A DNA stretch of 64,000 nucleotides from Photorhabdus thracensis (GCF_001010285.1 NZ_CP011104.1:3782001-3846000), one strand, 5' to 3'. Shown: positions 29,058-37,388, counted from the stretch's first letter. A program made the numbers and translations. The notes: a model not told the origin generated them from the letters alone.

Positions 29058-30497
29058 TTGATTCTTGTCACAGCGCTATTATCCCAAATCAGCAATGGTG
29101 ACTGGAACAAAGTGGTCCAGCGGGTAGCTGGTCAATCCATTATCAGTTCCAGCCTGAATACTACGATTAATGGCGGCAGCTTTAAAGATAATCTGACTAC
29201 TGCTTTGTTATCTAATATTGGCAGCCAGATTCATGCGGAAGGTGCCAGATTGATTGGTGACAAAGGCGAGGTATTGGGAGTACCGGGCAAAACGTTGAGC
29301 CACGCAGTTGTGGCAGGCATCAGTGCTGAAATTGGCCGGGGAAATGCCAAAGGTGCAATGGCGGGGGCTTTGGCTGCGGAACTGGCTGGTATCATGATGG
29401 GTGATAACATCATCAAAGCTGAAGAGTGGCAGAGAACATCGGAACGGCAAGCGCAAATTGCCCGTGCTTTCGGTGGTTTTGCCGGCGCGGTATTTACCGG
29501 TAAAGCAGACGGTGCTTATAGTGGAGCAAGCGGTGCGGAGAACACTTTCCGTTACAATTACCTGGCTCATCACCAACAGCAATTAATGGAGAAAGAGCTT
29601 GCCGCAGAATCCAACTACCTTAAAAAAGCGCAGATTTTTGCTAAGTGGGGGCTGATTAGTAACACGCAAGATGGCTATTTAGCTGCGGGTTTTGTATCCG
29701 GTATTCCATCAGAACTTTATGATAGTGTGATGGCAATTGTCGGAGCGGTATCTAATCCTTCGGAAGTAATTGAAGCACTTAAAACGCTCTTAATTCAGGA
29801 GGATATGCCCGGCTTTATCTGGCAAGCGACAAAGGATGGTTACCTCAAACAGCTTGATATTGTCAAAGCCGAATATGAAAAAGCGGGTCCTGAGGGTGCT
29901 TATAACGCTGGCTTGGAAGCAGGAAAAATTGTCACTGAGATAGCCAGTATGGCAGCCGGTGGCCTTGGCGCGGTCAAGGGATCGACATCTGGTGCGGCTA
30001 AATTATCGAAAGTGGTATCAAAAAATCCACACCCAACAGTAGACATCCGGCATGTGTATCGGGTAGAAAAAGATGGCAGCAAAACCCAAATGGCGTGGGG
30101 AGAAGGTAACTATAAACAGGGGTATCCTTTTGAGGATTTTGTTGCTACGCAGATGCCAAAAGGTACTCGGTTACCCACAGGGTTTAAGACTTTTGATTTT
30201 TATGATCAGAAAACAGGGATAGCTACCAGTGTTAAGACATTGGATACTCGTACAGCCGCGCGGGTAAAAGATCCCAAGCAGATATACACGTCAATGAAAG
30301 GAAATATTGATGTTATAGTTAATTTTAAAGAAGCGGGGAAAGGTGAAGATATAATTAAGTTGAATATGATATCACAACGTGAAGTGCGTATCGCCGTTCC
30401 AAAGACTACAACCCCTGATCAGTGGGAGCAAATTAATCGTGCAATTGTTTATGGTGCGGACAAGAATGTAAACGTTAAAATTACGGTGGTGAAGTAA
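29058..30497 (+). pseudogene. orphan CdiA C-terminal toxin module, copy 2
   Basis: From 29085 the DNA is nearly identical to 24847-25969 of the main exoprotein gene; the frame before that is unrelated and has no signal or TPS domain. The shared part runs to the FYD codons near 30207. The last ~93 residues then diverge to about 65% identity, keeping the E...D...K pattern (PFEDF, TFDFYD, SVKTLDT). This is the usual form of orphan cdiA-CT modules, which act as silent donors for toxin exchange. The open frame starts at a TTG with no convincing ribosome site, so expression is doubtful. Confidence 0.85.
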
Positions 30498-30997
30498 TGA
30501 ACACAGATTTTGATCAAGGATTGAATGCGGGTGTTAAGTTTAATGGTGATTTTTACTCTGTTAAAACTTATTCTGGGTATCGCCTACTTCGAGCTGATCC
30601 TCAAGGTCACGAGCATATTCTATCTCCTGATGTAAATGATAGCCAATTAGGAAATGCTGTTTTGGATTCACTTTATAAAAGTCGCTTGATTGATCCTGAT
30701 GATGATTTTTTTGACAATGAAAGAGCAGGTGAGCGATATAAAGAGTGGATTAAGCAAGTAATGGAAATTTACAATTATCGCTCAAAACGTCAACTATTTA
30801 AGAAGATGAAGAGTTGTAATATCTGTTTGTTAGATAGTGTTATAACTATCACGCCTTCTGGTCATGAGAAACTTGAGCTTTGGACAGGAAAAGGCATTGT
30901 TGAAGCTGATTATGTCGTAATCCCGGCTGATAGTTCTCCAGAGGAAATTGGTGCAGCATTACGACTGGCTTTTTCACGTTGTAGAAGTTATGTTTGA
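30497..30997 (+). CDS. CdiI-type immunity protein 2
   Basis: 166 residues, one-base overlap with the orphan toxin module. It shares the pattern FNGDFYS...TYSG, YRSKRQLFKKM and the C-terminal LRLAFSRCRSYV with immunity protein 1 but differs across the central region, matching the divergence of its toxin. It is intact even though the toxin module has no secretion domain, so it could protect against neighbours that carry this toxin variant. Confidence 0.78.
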   Translation: MNTDFDQGLNAGVKFNGDFYSVKTYSGYRLLRADPQGHEHILSPDVNDSQLGNAVLDSLYKSRLIDPDDDFFDNERAGERYKEWIKQVMEIYNYRSKRQLFKKMKSCNICLLDSVITITPSGHEKLELWTGKGIVEADYVVIPADSSPEEIGAALRLAFSRCRSYV

Positions 30998-31060
30998 TGA
31001 TAAAGCAATAGTTTGTTTTCACTGGTTAGTTATGAGTTTTGATTTATAGAGTTAATTAAG

Positions 31061-31090
31061 GTGGACACGTAATGGTTATTATGTGTCCGC
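31061..31090. terminator. hairpin after cdiI copy 2
   Basis: Second copy of the GTGGACAC inverted repeat seen at 26831-26860, with one more mismatch in the right arm. Confidence 0.45.
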
Positions 31091-31157
31091 TAATTATGTT
31101 AAAAGGCTTTAATAGTTATTAAGTGAGCCTTGCCGCTAAAATTACGGTGGTGAAATA

Positions 31158-31575
31158 ATGAGTGCGGATTTCAAACAAGGATTACATGCAAGGGCCGAAT
31201 TTAATGGTGATTTGTAGTGGTCAACTTATTCAGGTAATAGTTTATTAGGGGTAGATCCTTTAGGAAGCAACCATTTATTACAGCCAATTGTATATAAACA
31301 AGAATTAGGAGAGGCTATACTTGATGCTTAATTAAAAATTAGGGTAATTCCTCTTGATCAATATGGTAATTATTTCGATCATGATGAAAATGATAAATAG
31401 TATAAAAATTGGATCACAAAGATAATGGCATCTTATAGTTACCGTTCAAAATGCCAGTTATTTAAGAAAATGTTGAGTTGTGGTATCTGCATTCTTGATA
31501 GTCAAATAACGATACGGCCATCTTGTCATGAAAAATTGAAAAACTGAACAGGTAAAGCTATTTCCGAAATAGATC
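31158..31575 (+). pseudogene. decayed third cdiI copy
   Basis: Begins with the last codons of a cdiA toxin (ATTACGGTGGTGAAATAATG) and then follows immunity gene 1 closely (SADFKQGLHARAEFNGD) but has internal stops (first near 31216) and several base changes, and breaks off near 31575 within the ISE codons. It is a relic of another toxin-immunity module of the same specificity as copy 1. Confidence 0.8.
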
Positions 31576-31883
31576 ATTCGCGTCACTCTTGTTAAATGGT
31601 GACAATTTTAACACGTCTTCGTTACGTATTGGGTAGCCTTCACTGCGTAAATGGGTTTTGGGTGTAGTGAGCAGCGAGAGCCATACCATTAGCAGCTTTG
31701 CCGATGGGTTGGCAGGATTGGTCGGAGACGAGAGAATCTTCTAGCGATGGTTTTTTCAGGCGTTTAAGCGCCGTAAAGTAGAGCTCTCTTTCGGCATCGT
31801 CTCACACACGACGTCAGATAGGCGCAGGGGTTCTGCCTAGCAGAACCCTAATGGCATAGTAACGACAACGATGTTGTACATTG
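31576..31883. other. unrecognised segment between decayed cdiI and luxR copy 2
   Basis: About 300 bases of higher GC than the surroundings with no open frame recognised. It holds a perfect 9-bp hairpin GGGTTCTGC / GCAGAACCC near 31830 and the string TTGCCGATGGGTTGGCAGGA, which resembles TTGCCGCTGAATTGGCAGGA at 26885. Origin unknown; probably mobile-element debris. Confidence 0.4.
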
Positions 31884-32612
31884 TTATGCTAAAGGTATAT
31901 AGGGATTAGGGTTAATAAATCGGGTAGGAGCATAGTTATCATATCCCTTACCCCTGCAATATTCTTTTAACTGGCTTAATGAGTTTATCCCTATTTTCTG
32001 ATAAATTATCAGTAGTCTACTTTGTACCGTTCTATATGAAATATCTAATTTTTTAGCTATATCTTTAGCGCTTAGTGATTGTAAAGCAAAAAATACTATA
32101 TCGAACTCTCTATCAGTAAATAAATCAGTTGGTGTGCCAAAGGTTAATGAGTCAGGATGCCTGTTGTTTTCAAAATGATACATGGAATAAATTTCAAGTT
32201 TTTTACCGTGCCCCACAACCCCAATACATTCTCCATCCTTCATTAGTGGTGTAACATTGACCAAAAATGGTTGGATTATTTTTTCTCTCCCGCCGTAAGT
32301 GAAGGTGTTTAGTACCGGAATGATCTTTTGACTCGTCATTACATTGCCATCATTAGCATGTACAATATCTTCATCTTCAAACTCAGACCACGGAGCTGGA
32401 CACTCACTAACAAGCCTCCCTTCTATGCTAAAACCCTTAGGAAGACCGCTGTAATAAATCATAGTATCATTGGCATAGACGAATCGATGTTCCCTGTCTT
32501 TTATAGCCCAAAAATCGTTGCTGTTTTCCATGTATGATATGAAGGCATCAAAGCTTTTTGAATGAATATCCAGATCTTTGTTTACAGAGAAACTCATACT
32601 TTTATCTTTCAT
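31884..32612 (-). CDS. PAS4-LuxR solo transcriptional regulator, copy 2
   Basis: 242 residues from the same MKDKSMSFS start as copy 1, and roughly 90% identical to it. The C-terminal helix-turn-helix and last 40 residues are almost unchanged; most differences are in the PAS ligand-binding half (for example HRFVYAND and a two-residue insertion in EFEDEDIVHAND). That distribution suggests the DNA target is kept while the sensed signal may drift. It is the regulator of the second duplicated block. Confidence 0.85.
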   Translation of the reverse strand: MKDKSMSFSVNKDLDIHSKSFDAFISYMENSNDFWAIKDREHRFVYANDTMIYYSGLPKGFSIEGRLVSECPAPWSEFEDEDIVHANDGNVMTSQKIIPVLNTFTYGGREKIIQPFLVNVTPLMKDGECIGVVGHGKKLEIYSMYHFENNRHPDSLTFGTPTDLFTDREFDIVFFALQSLSAKDIAKKLDISYRTVQSRLLIIYQKIGINSLSQLKEYCRGKGYDNYAPTRFINPNPYIPLA

Positions 32613-32839
32613 AATTTCACCCATCATGATTAAACTGTAATAACTTCCATGTAAGGTTATCATTTTTACGACGCAATGAATAATTATGTTTACGGATGAT
32701 CTTACAACTTCTGTAAATATCGTTAACATACTAATATTTTACATTGGGTAAAATTTTTCTTTTTGCAGTTATTGTTAGCCGGTCGAAATGAAATGCGAGC
32801 CGTTATATTTGAAAGACTGTATTCCCATCTTTAAAGCCA

Positions 32840-32891
32840 GGACTCCTCAAGTACTAAATTAGGAGTCCCTTTGAGTTCAGATTTAGTACTT
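32840..32891. other. interleaved inverted repeats, possible H-type pseudoknot
   Basis: GGACTCC at 32840-32846 pairs with GGAGTCC at 32862-32868, and AAGTACTAAAT at 32849-32859 pairs with ATTTAGTACTT at 32881-32891. The arms are in the order 1a-2a-1b-2b, the topology of an RNA pseudoknot. The site is 19 nt past the antitoxin stop at 32910 (minus strand), so it may be an unusual terminator of the toxin-antitoxin transcript. Confidence 0.5.
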
Positions 32892-32909
32892 GTACGACAC
32901 ACCGGCTAA

Positions 32910-33194
32910 TCAATGCGTCGCCAGAGCCTTATAGAAATTGGGGTTGTCTTGGATGATAGCTAACACCTTTGCCGCTAGCCCTGTCGGATTTCGACGCTTC
33001 TGCTCCCAGCTTTTAATTGTATCAAGGCTAGTGCCTAAAGCTTCCGCCATCTCTGCTTGTGAAATGTTAAGTTGAGCACGGATAGCTTTAACGTCGGTAA
33101 CTTCGTATCGGGTCACACGCGCTGCGGCTTTATTACCTTGTTTAATTTCAACTGCTTCTTCGAGGGATGCTTTCAACTCATCAAAAAAACTCAT
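32910..33194 (-). CDS. HigA/NadS-like helix-turn-helix antitoxin
   Basis: 94 residues from the ATG at 33194 (MSFFDELKASL), which has GAGG at good spacing and lies one base after the toxin stop. The XRE-type helix-turn-helix (IRAQLNISQAEMAEALGTSL then TIKSWEQKRRNP) is at about residues 40-75. This is the NadS/HigA pattern in which the toxin gene comes first. It lies between luxR copy 2 and the tacA remnant, with no counterpart in the first block, so it was inserted after or during the duplication. Confidence 0.87.
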   Translation of the reverse strand: MSFFDELKASLEEAVEIKQGNKAAARVTRYEVTDVKAIRAQLNISQAEMAEALGTSLDTIKSWEQKRRNPTGLAAKVLAIIQDNPNFYKALATH

Positions 33195-33195
33195 G

Positions 33196-33528
33196 TTACA
33201 CCTCATCTTTTAGTAATTTTGTTAGTTTTTTCAGTTCTGCCTTCTCGGCGTTCGTTAAGCTATCTTTTTTACTTTTCGGATAAACCATCACCAGATAGAT
33301 AATATCTTCAGTCGCTAGAAGATAGATAACTCTGGTACTACCACTTTTTCCTTGTGAGCCTATAGCCATTCTGATTTTACGTAACCCCCCAGTGCCACGT
33401 ATTAGATCACCTTTATCTGGTGATTCGACAAGCTCTCGTTGCAGTTCTTTAAGCTCATCATCAGTGGCAATCTCTTTTATCTGGCGGGTAAACATACTAG
33501 TTTCGATAAACTCTATCGCATGACTCAC
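33196..33528 (-). CDS. HigB/RelE-family toxin
   Basis: 110 residues from the GTG at 33528 (MSHAIEFIETSMF), chosen because AGGAGG lies 7 nt upstream; a TTG two codons earlier is too close to that site. The RelE-like core is DLIRGTGGLRKIRMA, then TRVIYLL and IIYLVMVYPKSKKDSLTNAE, the pattern of ribosome-dependent mRNA interferases of the HigB2/RelE group. It is followed by the HigA/NadS-like gene with 1-nt spacing. Confidence 0.87.
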   Translation of the reverse strand: MSHAIEFIETSMFTRQIKEIATDDELKELQRELVESPDKGDLIRGTGGLRKIRMAIGSQGKSGSTRVIYLLATEDIIYLVMVYPKSKKDSLTNAEKAELKKLTKLLKDEV

Positions 33529-33668
33529 TGGCAAACCTCCTTTATCTTGGAGTACATGGTACTCTTATAATTCTAAAATTACCATCATGACTTACAAATT
33601 TATTCCATACCTTTAGTTGTAACGACTCGTATTCGAAAACAATCGGATTCGCAATCAACGCAAATTTT

Positions 33669-33883
33669 GGCTCACATTAAGTGATAATGAAATTTTGCCC
33701 CTGGTGCGTCTGTCGTCCAGTTTAGGTGTACTCAAAGAAGGTATCGCGATGAGACACTCCCAGTGTCTTGCAAGGGTTTAAGCCAGATTTCCGAGACAAG
33801 CTAAGAATGAACATCTAGATCCAAAAGAGACGTTTTTTTCATTTGCAATTATTGTGAGCCGAAAAACGGGATAAATGTGAGCC
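33669..33883. mobile_element. possible insertion-sequence relic with inverted and repeated ends
   Basis: GGCTCACATT at 33669-33678 is mirrored by AATGTGAGCC at 33874-33883, and the right end has a second TGTGAGCC 23 bp further in (33853-33860). Similar strings (GTTAGCCGGTCG..., GCGAGCC) occur near 32770-32795. Inverted ends with repeated sub-terminal motifs recall IS21-family ends. No transposase is present. Confidence 0.35.
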
Positions 33884-33913
33884 CATACGATTTCAAACGC
33901 GAGTAGTTATAAG

Positions 33914-34080
33914 TAGGCAATAACATTTTTGTCTTCGCTTACAACGTATGTTCGTGAGGAGTTTCCTTTTTGGTTTTTTGATGCTTTGTCTGTTAACCAA
34001 TTGTCAAGGGTGTCAACTCCTGAATTAAAATTATCTAAATTGTGATCGTCTGTTAATGGGGTTGGGCCATTACTTATCAT
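33914..34080 (-). pseudogene. truncated tacT toxin, copy 2
   Basis: The first ~55 codons of the TacT-like gene are present (start at 34080, SNGPTPLTDDHNLDN onward to VVSEDKNVIAY), then the sequence becomes unrelated. The acetyl-CoA binding region is gone, so no active toxin can be made. The ATG-ATG start of copy 1 has changed to ATG-ATA. Confidence 0.85.
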
Positions 34081-34084
34081 TGTA

Positions 34085-34363
34085 TCACCAAGGTTTTTTC
34101 ATATTTGCTGTTTTGATAAGACGTTCATTTGGTGCTGCCGGATCATCAAGTTTAGCGACAAAAGCATCAAAAACTTCTGGAGAAACAACCATAAATGAGT
34201 GTTCCAATAGGGTGTTTTCAGCATCACGCTTGATTGTATCAAGGACATATTCGGTGACGGTTTTGCCTTTTACTTTTGCTGCCCTATCGATTAAATCTCG
34301 ATCTTCTTGCCTAATCCTCAAGTTGAGTGTCTTATTTTTACGATTCTCAATTGTTACATTCAT
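34085..34363 (-). CDS. tacA: orphan TacA-like antitoxin, copy 2
   Basis: Protein sequence is identical to the antitoxin at 28527-28805, 92 residues, so it has stayed under selection or was duplicated recently. Its ribosome site has changed from AAAGGAG to AAAAGAA, and the upstream palindrome is split by ten GCTATT hexamers (34413-34472). With its own toxin truncated, it can still neutralise the TacT of copy 1 if expressed. Confidence 0.88.
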   Translation of the reverse strand: MNVTIENRKNKTLNLRIRQEDRDLIDRAAKVKGKTVTEYVLDTIKRDAENTLLEHSFMVVSPEVFDAFVAKLDDPAAPNERLIKTANMKKPW

Positions 34364-34412
34364 TTTAAATTTCTTTTGGCCGTAGGTGGTATAAATAACG
34401 CACTAATGTAAT

Positions 34413-34472
34413 GCTATTGCTATTGCTATTGCTATTGCTATTGCTATTGCTATTGCTATTGCTATTGCTATT
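34413..34472. repeat. (GCTATT)10 hexanucleotide tandem repeat
   Basis: Ten perfect GCTATT units. The equivalent spot in copy 1 (28855-28860) has one unit. The array lies between the two half-sites of the tacA palindrome (AATGTAA at 34405-34411, TTATATT at 34471-34477) and widens their spacing from 11 to 59 bp. Confidence 0.95.
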
Positions 34473-34789
34473 ATATTTCAAGTATGGCATTAAGCCATGT
34501 ATAAATAATATTCTTAAGAAGAACATAGAAATAAAATGATATTTTCATATATTTTTTTACGCTTTTAATTATAGTCATCATCGTATTAATAAAAAAAGAA
34601 TAGATCTGATGTAAGCAACAAAAATCTGATACAGAACAGTCGAGGCATTTATCCAATTGGATACATAACTAATCCCAGCAGGTATCCCTGCTTGGATTTG
34701 ATACTAAACTTTCGAACATCTACCACTTTTGCCTTGCCGATATATCTTGTTCCACTCGTAACCAATATATTTTTTTAAAAATAAATTCC

Positions 34790-35788
34790 TTATAAATAAT
34801 TATTTATTCTATAATCTTTTAATACTTGGTCTATTACCCAACTGGTTCGTGAGCCTGACTCTCCGGTTGAAGGGCAAAAACCTTTTCCTTGTAATTCATT
34901 AATTATCGTGTTAATCAATGGCATTTCTATATGTTCTGGATTATCAATATTAAATTGGTGTAATTTATTATTTTCGTCATAATATGAAATGGCTGAATTT
35001 CCAAAGGTAGAAAAAGATATTTTTCCTTTATTACCAATTATTTCAACATTATCTCCTCTGGCATTAGATGCAAAATTCCATATACCTACACCTTGAATAT
35101 TGTTTTCAAACATAAATGACATTGATACGCAATCTTCTGCTGGATAAGCATTTCCCTGTGAATTTGCATGTCCTTTGACAGAAATAATTTTCCCCAAAAG
35201 AAAGTCTAATATATCCAGAGTATGACATGCTAAATCAACAAATAATCCACCACCGGAAATTTCTGGTTTAACAACCCAAGGTAAATGATGAGGGTCCTGA
35301 TAGCAGGGTTCTATCTCCCTGTAAAGTATGCAATTTACTATTCTTGGCGTTCCTATCGCGCCTGATTCAATTAATTCTTTGATTTTTAAAAATCTCGGTA
35401 ATGCTCTCCTGTAGTAAGCAACAAATAATGGGACATTTTGTGATTTACAAGTCGCTATCATTTCATTGCATTCTTCGAATGTTAATGCCATCGGCTTTTC
35501 TACATATATCGCCTTACCCGCCTTAGCGGCCAAAATAGTATATTCTTTATGTGTAGAGGGTGGTGTTGCAATATATACGGCATCAATGTCTTTATCATTA
35601 ATCAGTGAGTTCGCATCAGAATACCATTTAGGGACATGATGTCTTTTAGCAAAATCTTCTGCTAAATTACCGTTACGCCTCATTACTGCAACTAATTCAG
35701 AATTATCTAATTTATAAAAAGCAGGGCCACTTTTTACTTCAGTAACATCACCACAACCAATAATTCCCCATTTTATTGTTTTTTTCAT
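34790..35788 (-). CDS. Gfo/Idh/MocA-family NAD(P)-dependent oxidoreductase
   Basis: 332 residues. The N-terminal Rossmann fold begins KKTIKWGIIGCGDVTEVKSG, and the family's catalytic EKP motif is present (AIYVEKPMAL, about residue 95). The C-terminal alpha/beta domain has the substrate histidine region (LACHTLDILDF). The usual substrates are sugars, inositols or nucleotide sugars; which one cannot be read from sequence. The start has a strong ribosome site (TAGGAGAATAAAA before ATG). It stands alone with no pathway partner next to it, and its low GC matches the accessory region. Confidence 0.88.
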   Translation of the reverse strand: MKKTIKWGIIGCGDVTEVKSGPAFYKLDNSELVAVMRRNGNLAEDFAKRHHVPKWYSDANSLINDKDIDAVYIATPPSTHKEYTILAAKAGKAIYVEKPMALTFEECNEMIATCKSQNVPLFVAYYRRALPRFLKIKELIESGAIGTPRIVNCILYREIEPCYQDPHHLPWVVKPEISGGGLFVDLACHTLDILDFLLGKIISVKGHANSQGNAYPAEDCVSMSFMFENNIQGVGIWNFASNARGDNVEIIGNKGKISFSTFGNSAISYYDENNKLHQFNIDNPEHIEMPLINTIINELQGKGFCPSTGESGSRTSWVIDQVLKDYRINNYL

Positions 35789-36421
35789 TTTTATTCTCCT
35801 AATATATTTGTATTGAATTGTTCATTAATAAAATATTGATGAAGATTATAGTTTAAATCTGGTTTATCACATTCTTTATCTCGAATATTCATGTATATAA
35901 CATGCTTTCTATTTTTGAAGCAAGTAAGTTGATATGATTTTTACCCAATATTAATTCAGGCGATTTCAATGGGGCTATTTTTTACGGTAGTTGTTTTGCA
36001 CTAATCAGTCATCGTCTTTGGTTGATATAGTCAATGCTAGCCTGATGGAATGTGATTTCGTGAGCTTTTCGACCAGAGTATTTTTTTGTCACCATAAATT
36101 TGGTGAATTGATCGCCGGATTTACAGCATTTATAATTGGTATACTGGGATGACCTTGATTAACATAAACCTGTTCATAGCGGATTATTTTTTACCTTGAA
36201 AATGAGGTGGTCATATTTTTCATTTTACATAAGTTTATATTTGCCATTTTGGTTTATTTCACTGATAAATAGGCAATTTTTATGGTAAATATTGGATGGA
36301 TGAATTTTTCAAACAAATCATTGAGTATTGCGACAGGAAAAAACCAAAATATCGACAAAATGATGAACACATGATTCAATAGAGCAGGTATTCGATATTA
36401 CTGTCATTGAGAGGGGTATGT
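35789..36421. other. intergenic region with no gene seen
   Basis: About 630 AT-rich bases between the leftward oxidoreductase and the rightward YafO operon. It should contain both promoters. No strong motif or repeat is seen. Confidence 0.5.
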
Positions 36422-37000
36422 ATGAGTAATAAAATCACATCTATGGCAGCAGCAATGGCTATCGCTATGGCCCCCGTACCGGCGGATAGCATAGGGTATC
36501 ATGATGCTATCACTAGCGCTAAAAACACATTTACATTACAACAGGTTAATGATTCCGTTGTTTTTCTTCCTATCGAAGAAGCAACCGCTTTTGTCGCGAG
36601 TATGGCTAATCGGATGCGATTCAATTTGAAAAACCTGCGATCCGAGTGGGAATCAAAGCGTATACCTATTGACGATAAAAGTATGTCAAGTTTTGCGAAG
36701 GACAACCTTCACTACTTAACTAAAAACATTATTATCTGCGCCAATTTTATTAAAGCTGCAAAAGTCGCATTAACATCTGTTCCTGAAACCAGCACTGAGC
36801 TACGCAGCATGATTACGCGTTTTGGCCGGGCCTCTGCTGACCTGCGTTATACATTAGAAGAAATTATTGCTTTCGTTAAGAGTACTCATGTCCCTAATAA
36901 AGTATCAAGTGTAGGGCGTGACATGGATAAAAATGCAGTTCATGAGCTTATTCGTGCCGAGCATACCGCTTTAGGTTTGGAAGTCCCAGCTTTCTACTAA
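36422..37000 (+). CDS. unrecognised protein upstream of a YafO-type toxin, candidate antitoxin
   Basis: 192-193 residues from ATG 36422, which has GAGAGGGG 8 nt upstream; a TTG at 36407 is less likely. I do not recognise a family. The first 20 residues are alanine/methionine rich (MAAAMAIAMAPVP). The rest is predicted mostly helical (FLPIEEATAFVASMANRMRF, LRSMITRFGRASADLRYTLE). It ends 10 nt before the YafO-like gene, so they are co-transcribed. The usual YafO partner YafN is a ~97-residue Phd-like protein, and this does not look like that. Antitoxin role is inferred only from position. Confidence 0.6.
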   Translation: MSNKITSMAAAMAIAMAPVPADSIGYHDAITSAKNTFTLQQVNDSVVFLPIEEATAFVASMANRMRFNLKNLRSEWESKRIPIDDKSMSSFAKDNLHYLTKNIIICANFIKAAKVALTSVPETSTELRSMITRFGRASADLRYTLEEIIAFVKSTHVPNKVSSVGRDMDKNAVHELIRAEHTALGLEVPAFY

Positions 37001-37010
37001 AGGGGATGCA

Positions 37011-37388
37011 GTGATCCACGTTTCTATTCACAAAGATATCGAAATCCCCACGGTAGCCCGGCAATATGCGAAAATTTTGCAGGATTGGAAAAATGGCGGA
37101 TCTCTTCCGGCTATTTTTGGTGATGAAGGGCGCTGGGAAGAGCATGCATCTCTATGTCAATCTTATGTTTTTAAAATCCATATCAAACTGCCTGGTGAAA
37201 CGCCTTGGCCTGGTCATTTACCGCCCGCGGCACGAAAATCTAACAGTTATTTAGTTTATACGCGGCACTGGTGTGACCCGTCAAAATATCAAATCATTAG
37301 TATCATGAGTCCTAATGCCCATGAGCTGGCTCGGACATCGTTTCTCGCTGTGCTGGTTGGCCGCGCCGAGAATTTTCAAAACACCTGA
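37011..37388 (+). CDS. YafO-family mRNA interferase toxin
   Basis: 125 residues from a GTG start with AAAGGGGA just upstream. It matches YafO along its length: WKNGGSLPAIFGDEGRWEE corresponds to the YKRDGVLPDIFGRD region, then KIHIKLPGETPWPGHLPP, SYLVYTRHW and IISIMSPNAHELAR align with the toxin's core and C-terminal half. YafO cleaves mRNA on the translating ribosome. It is the second gene of a two-gene operon ending at the hairpin at 37404-37436. Confidence 0.75.
   Translation: MIHVSIHKDIEIPTVARQYAKILQDWKNGGSLPAIFGDEGRWEEHASLCQSYVFKIHIKLPGETPWPGHLPPAARKSNSYLVYTRHWCDPSKYQIISIMSPNAHELARTSFLAVLVGRAENFQNT

Noticed and set aside
29058..30497. Intact stand-alone gene for a 479-residue exoprotein
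   Set aside because: The first nine codons are unrelated junction sequence starting at TTG without a ribosome site, and no signal peptide or TPS domain is present. It is an orphan C-terminal module.
34413..34472. The GCTATT array as a CRISPR array
   Set aside because: Units are contiguous 6-mers without spacers; it is a microsatellite.
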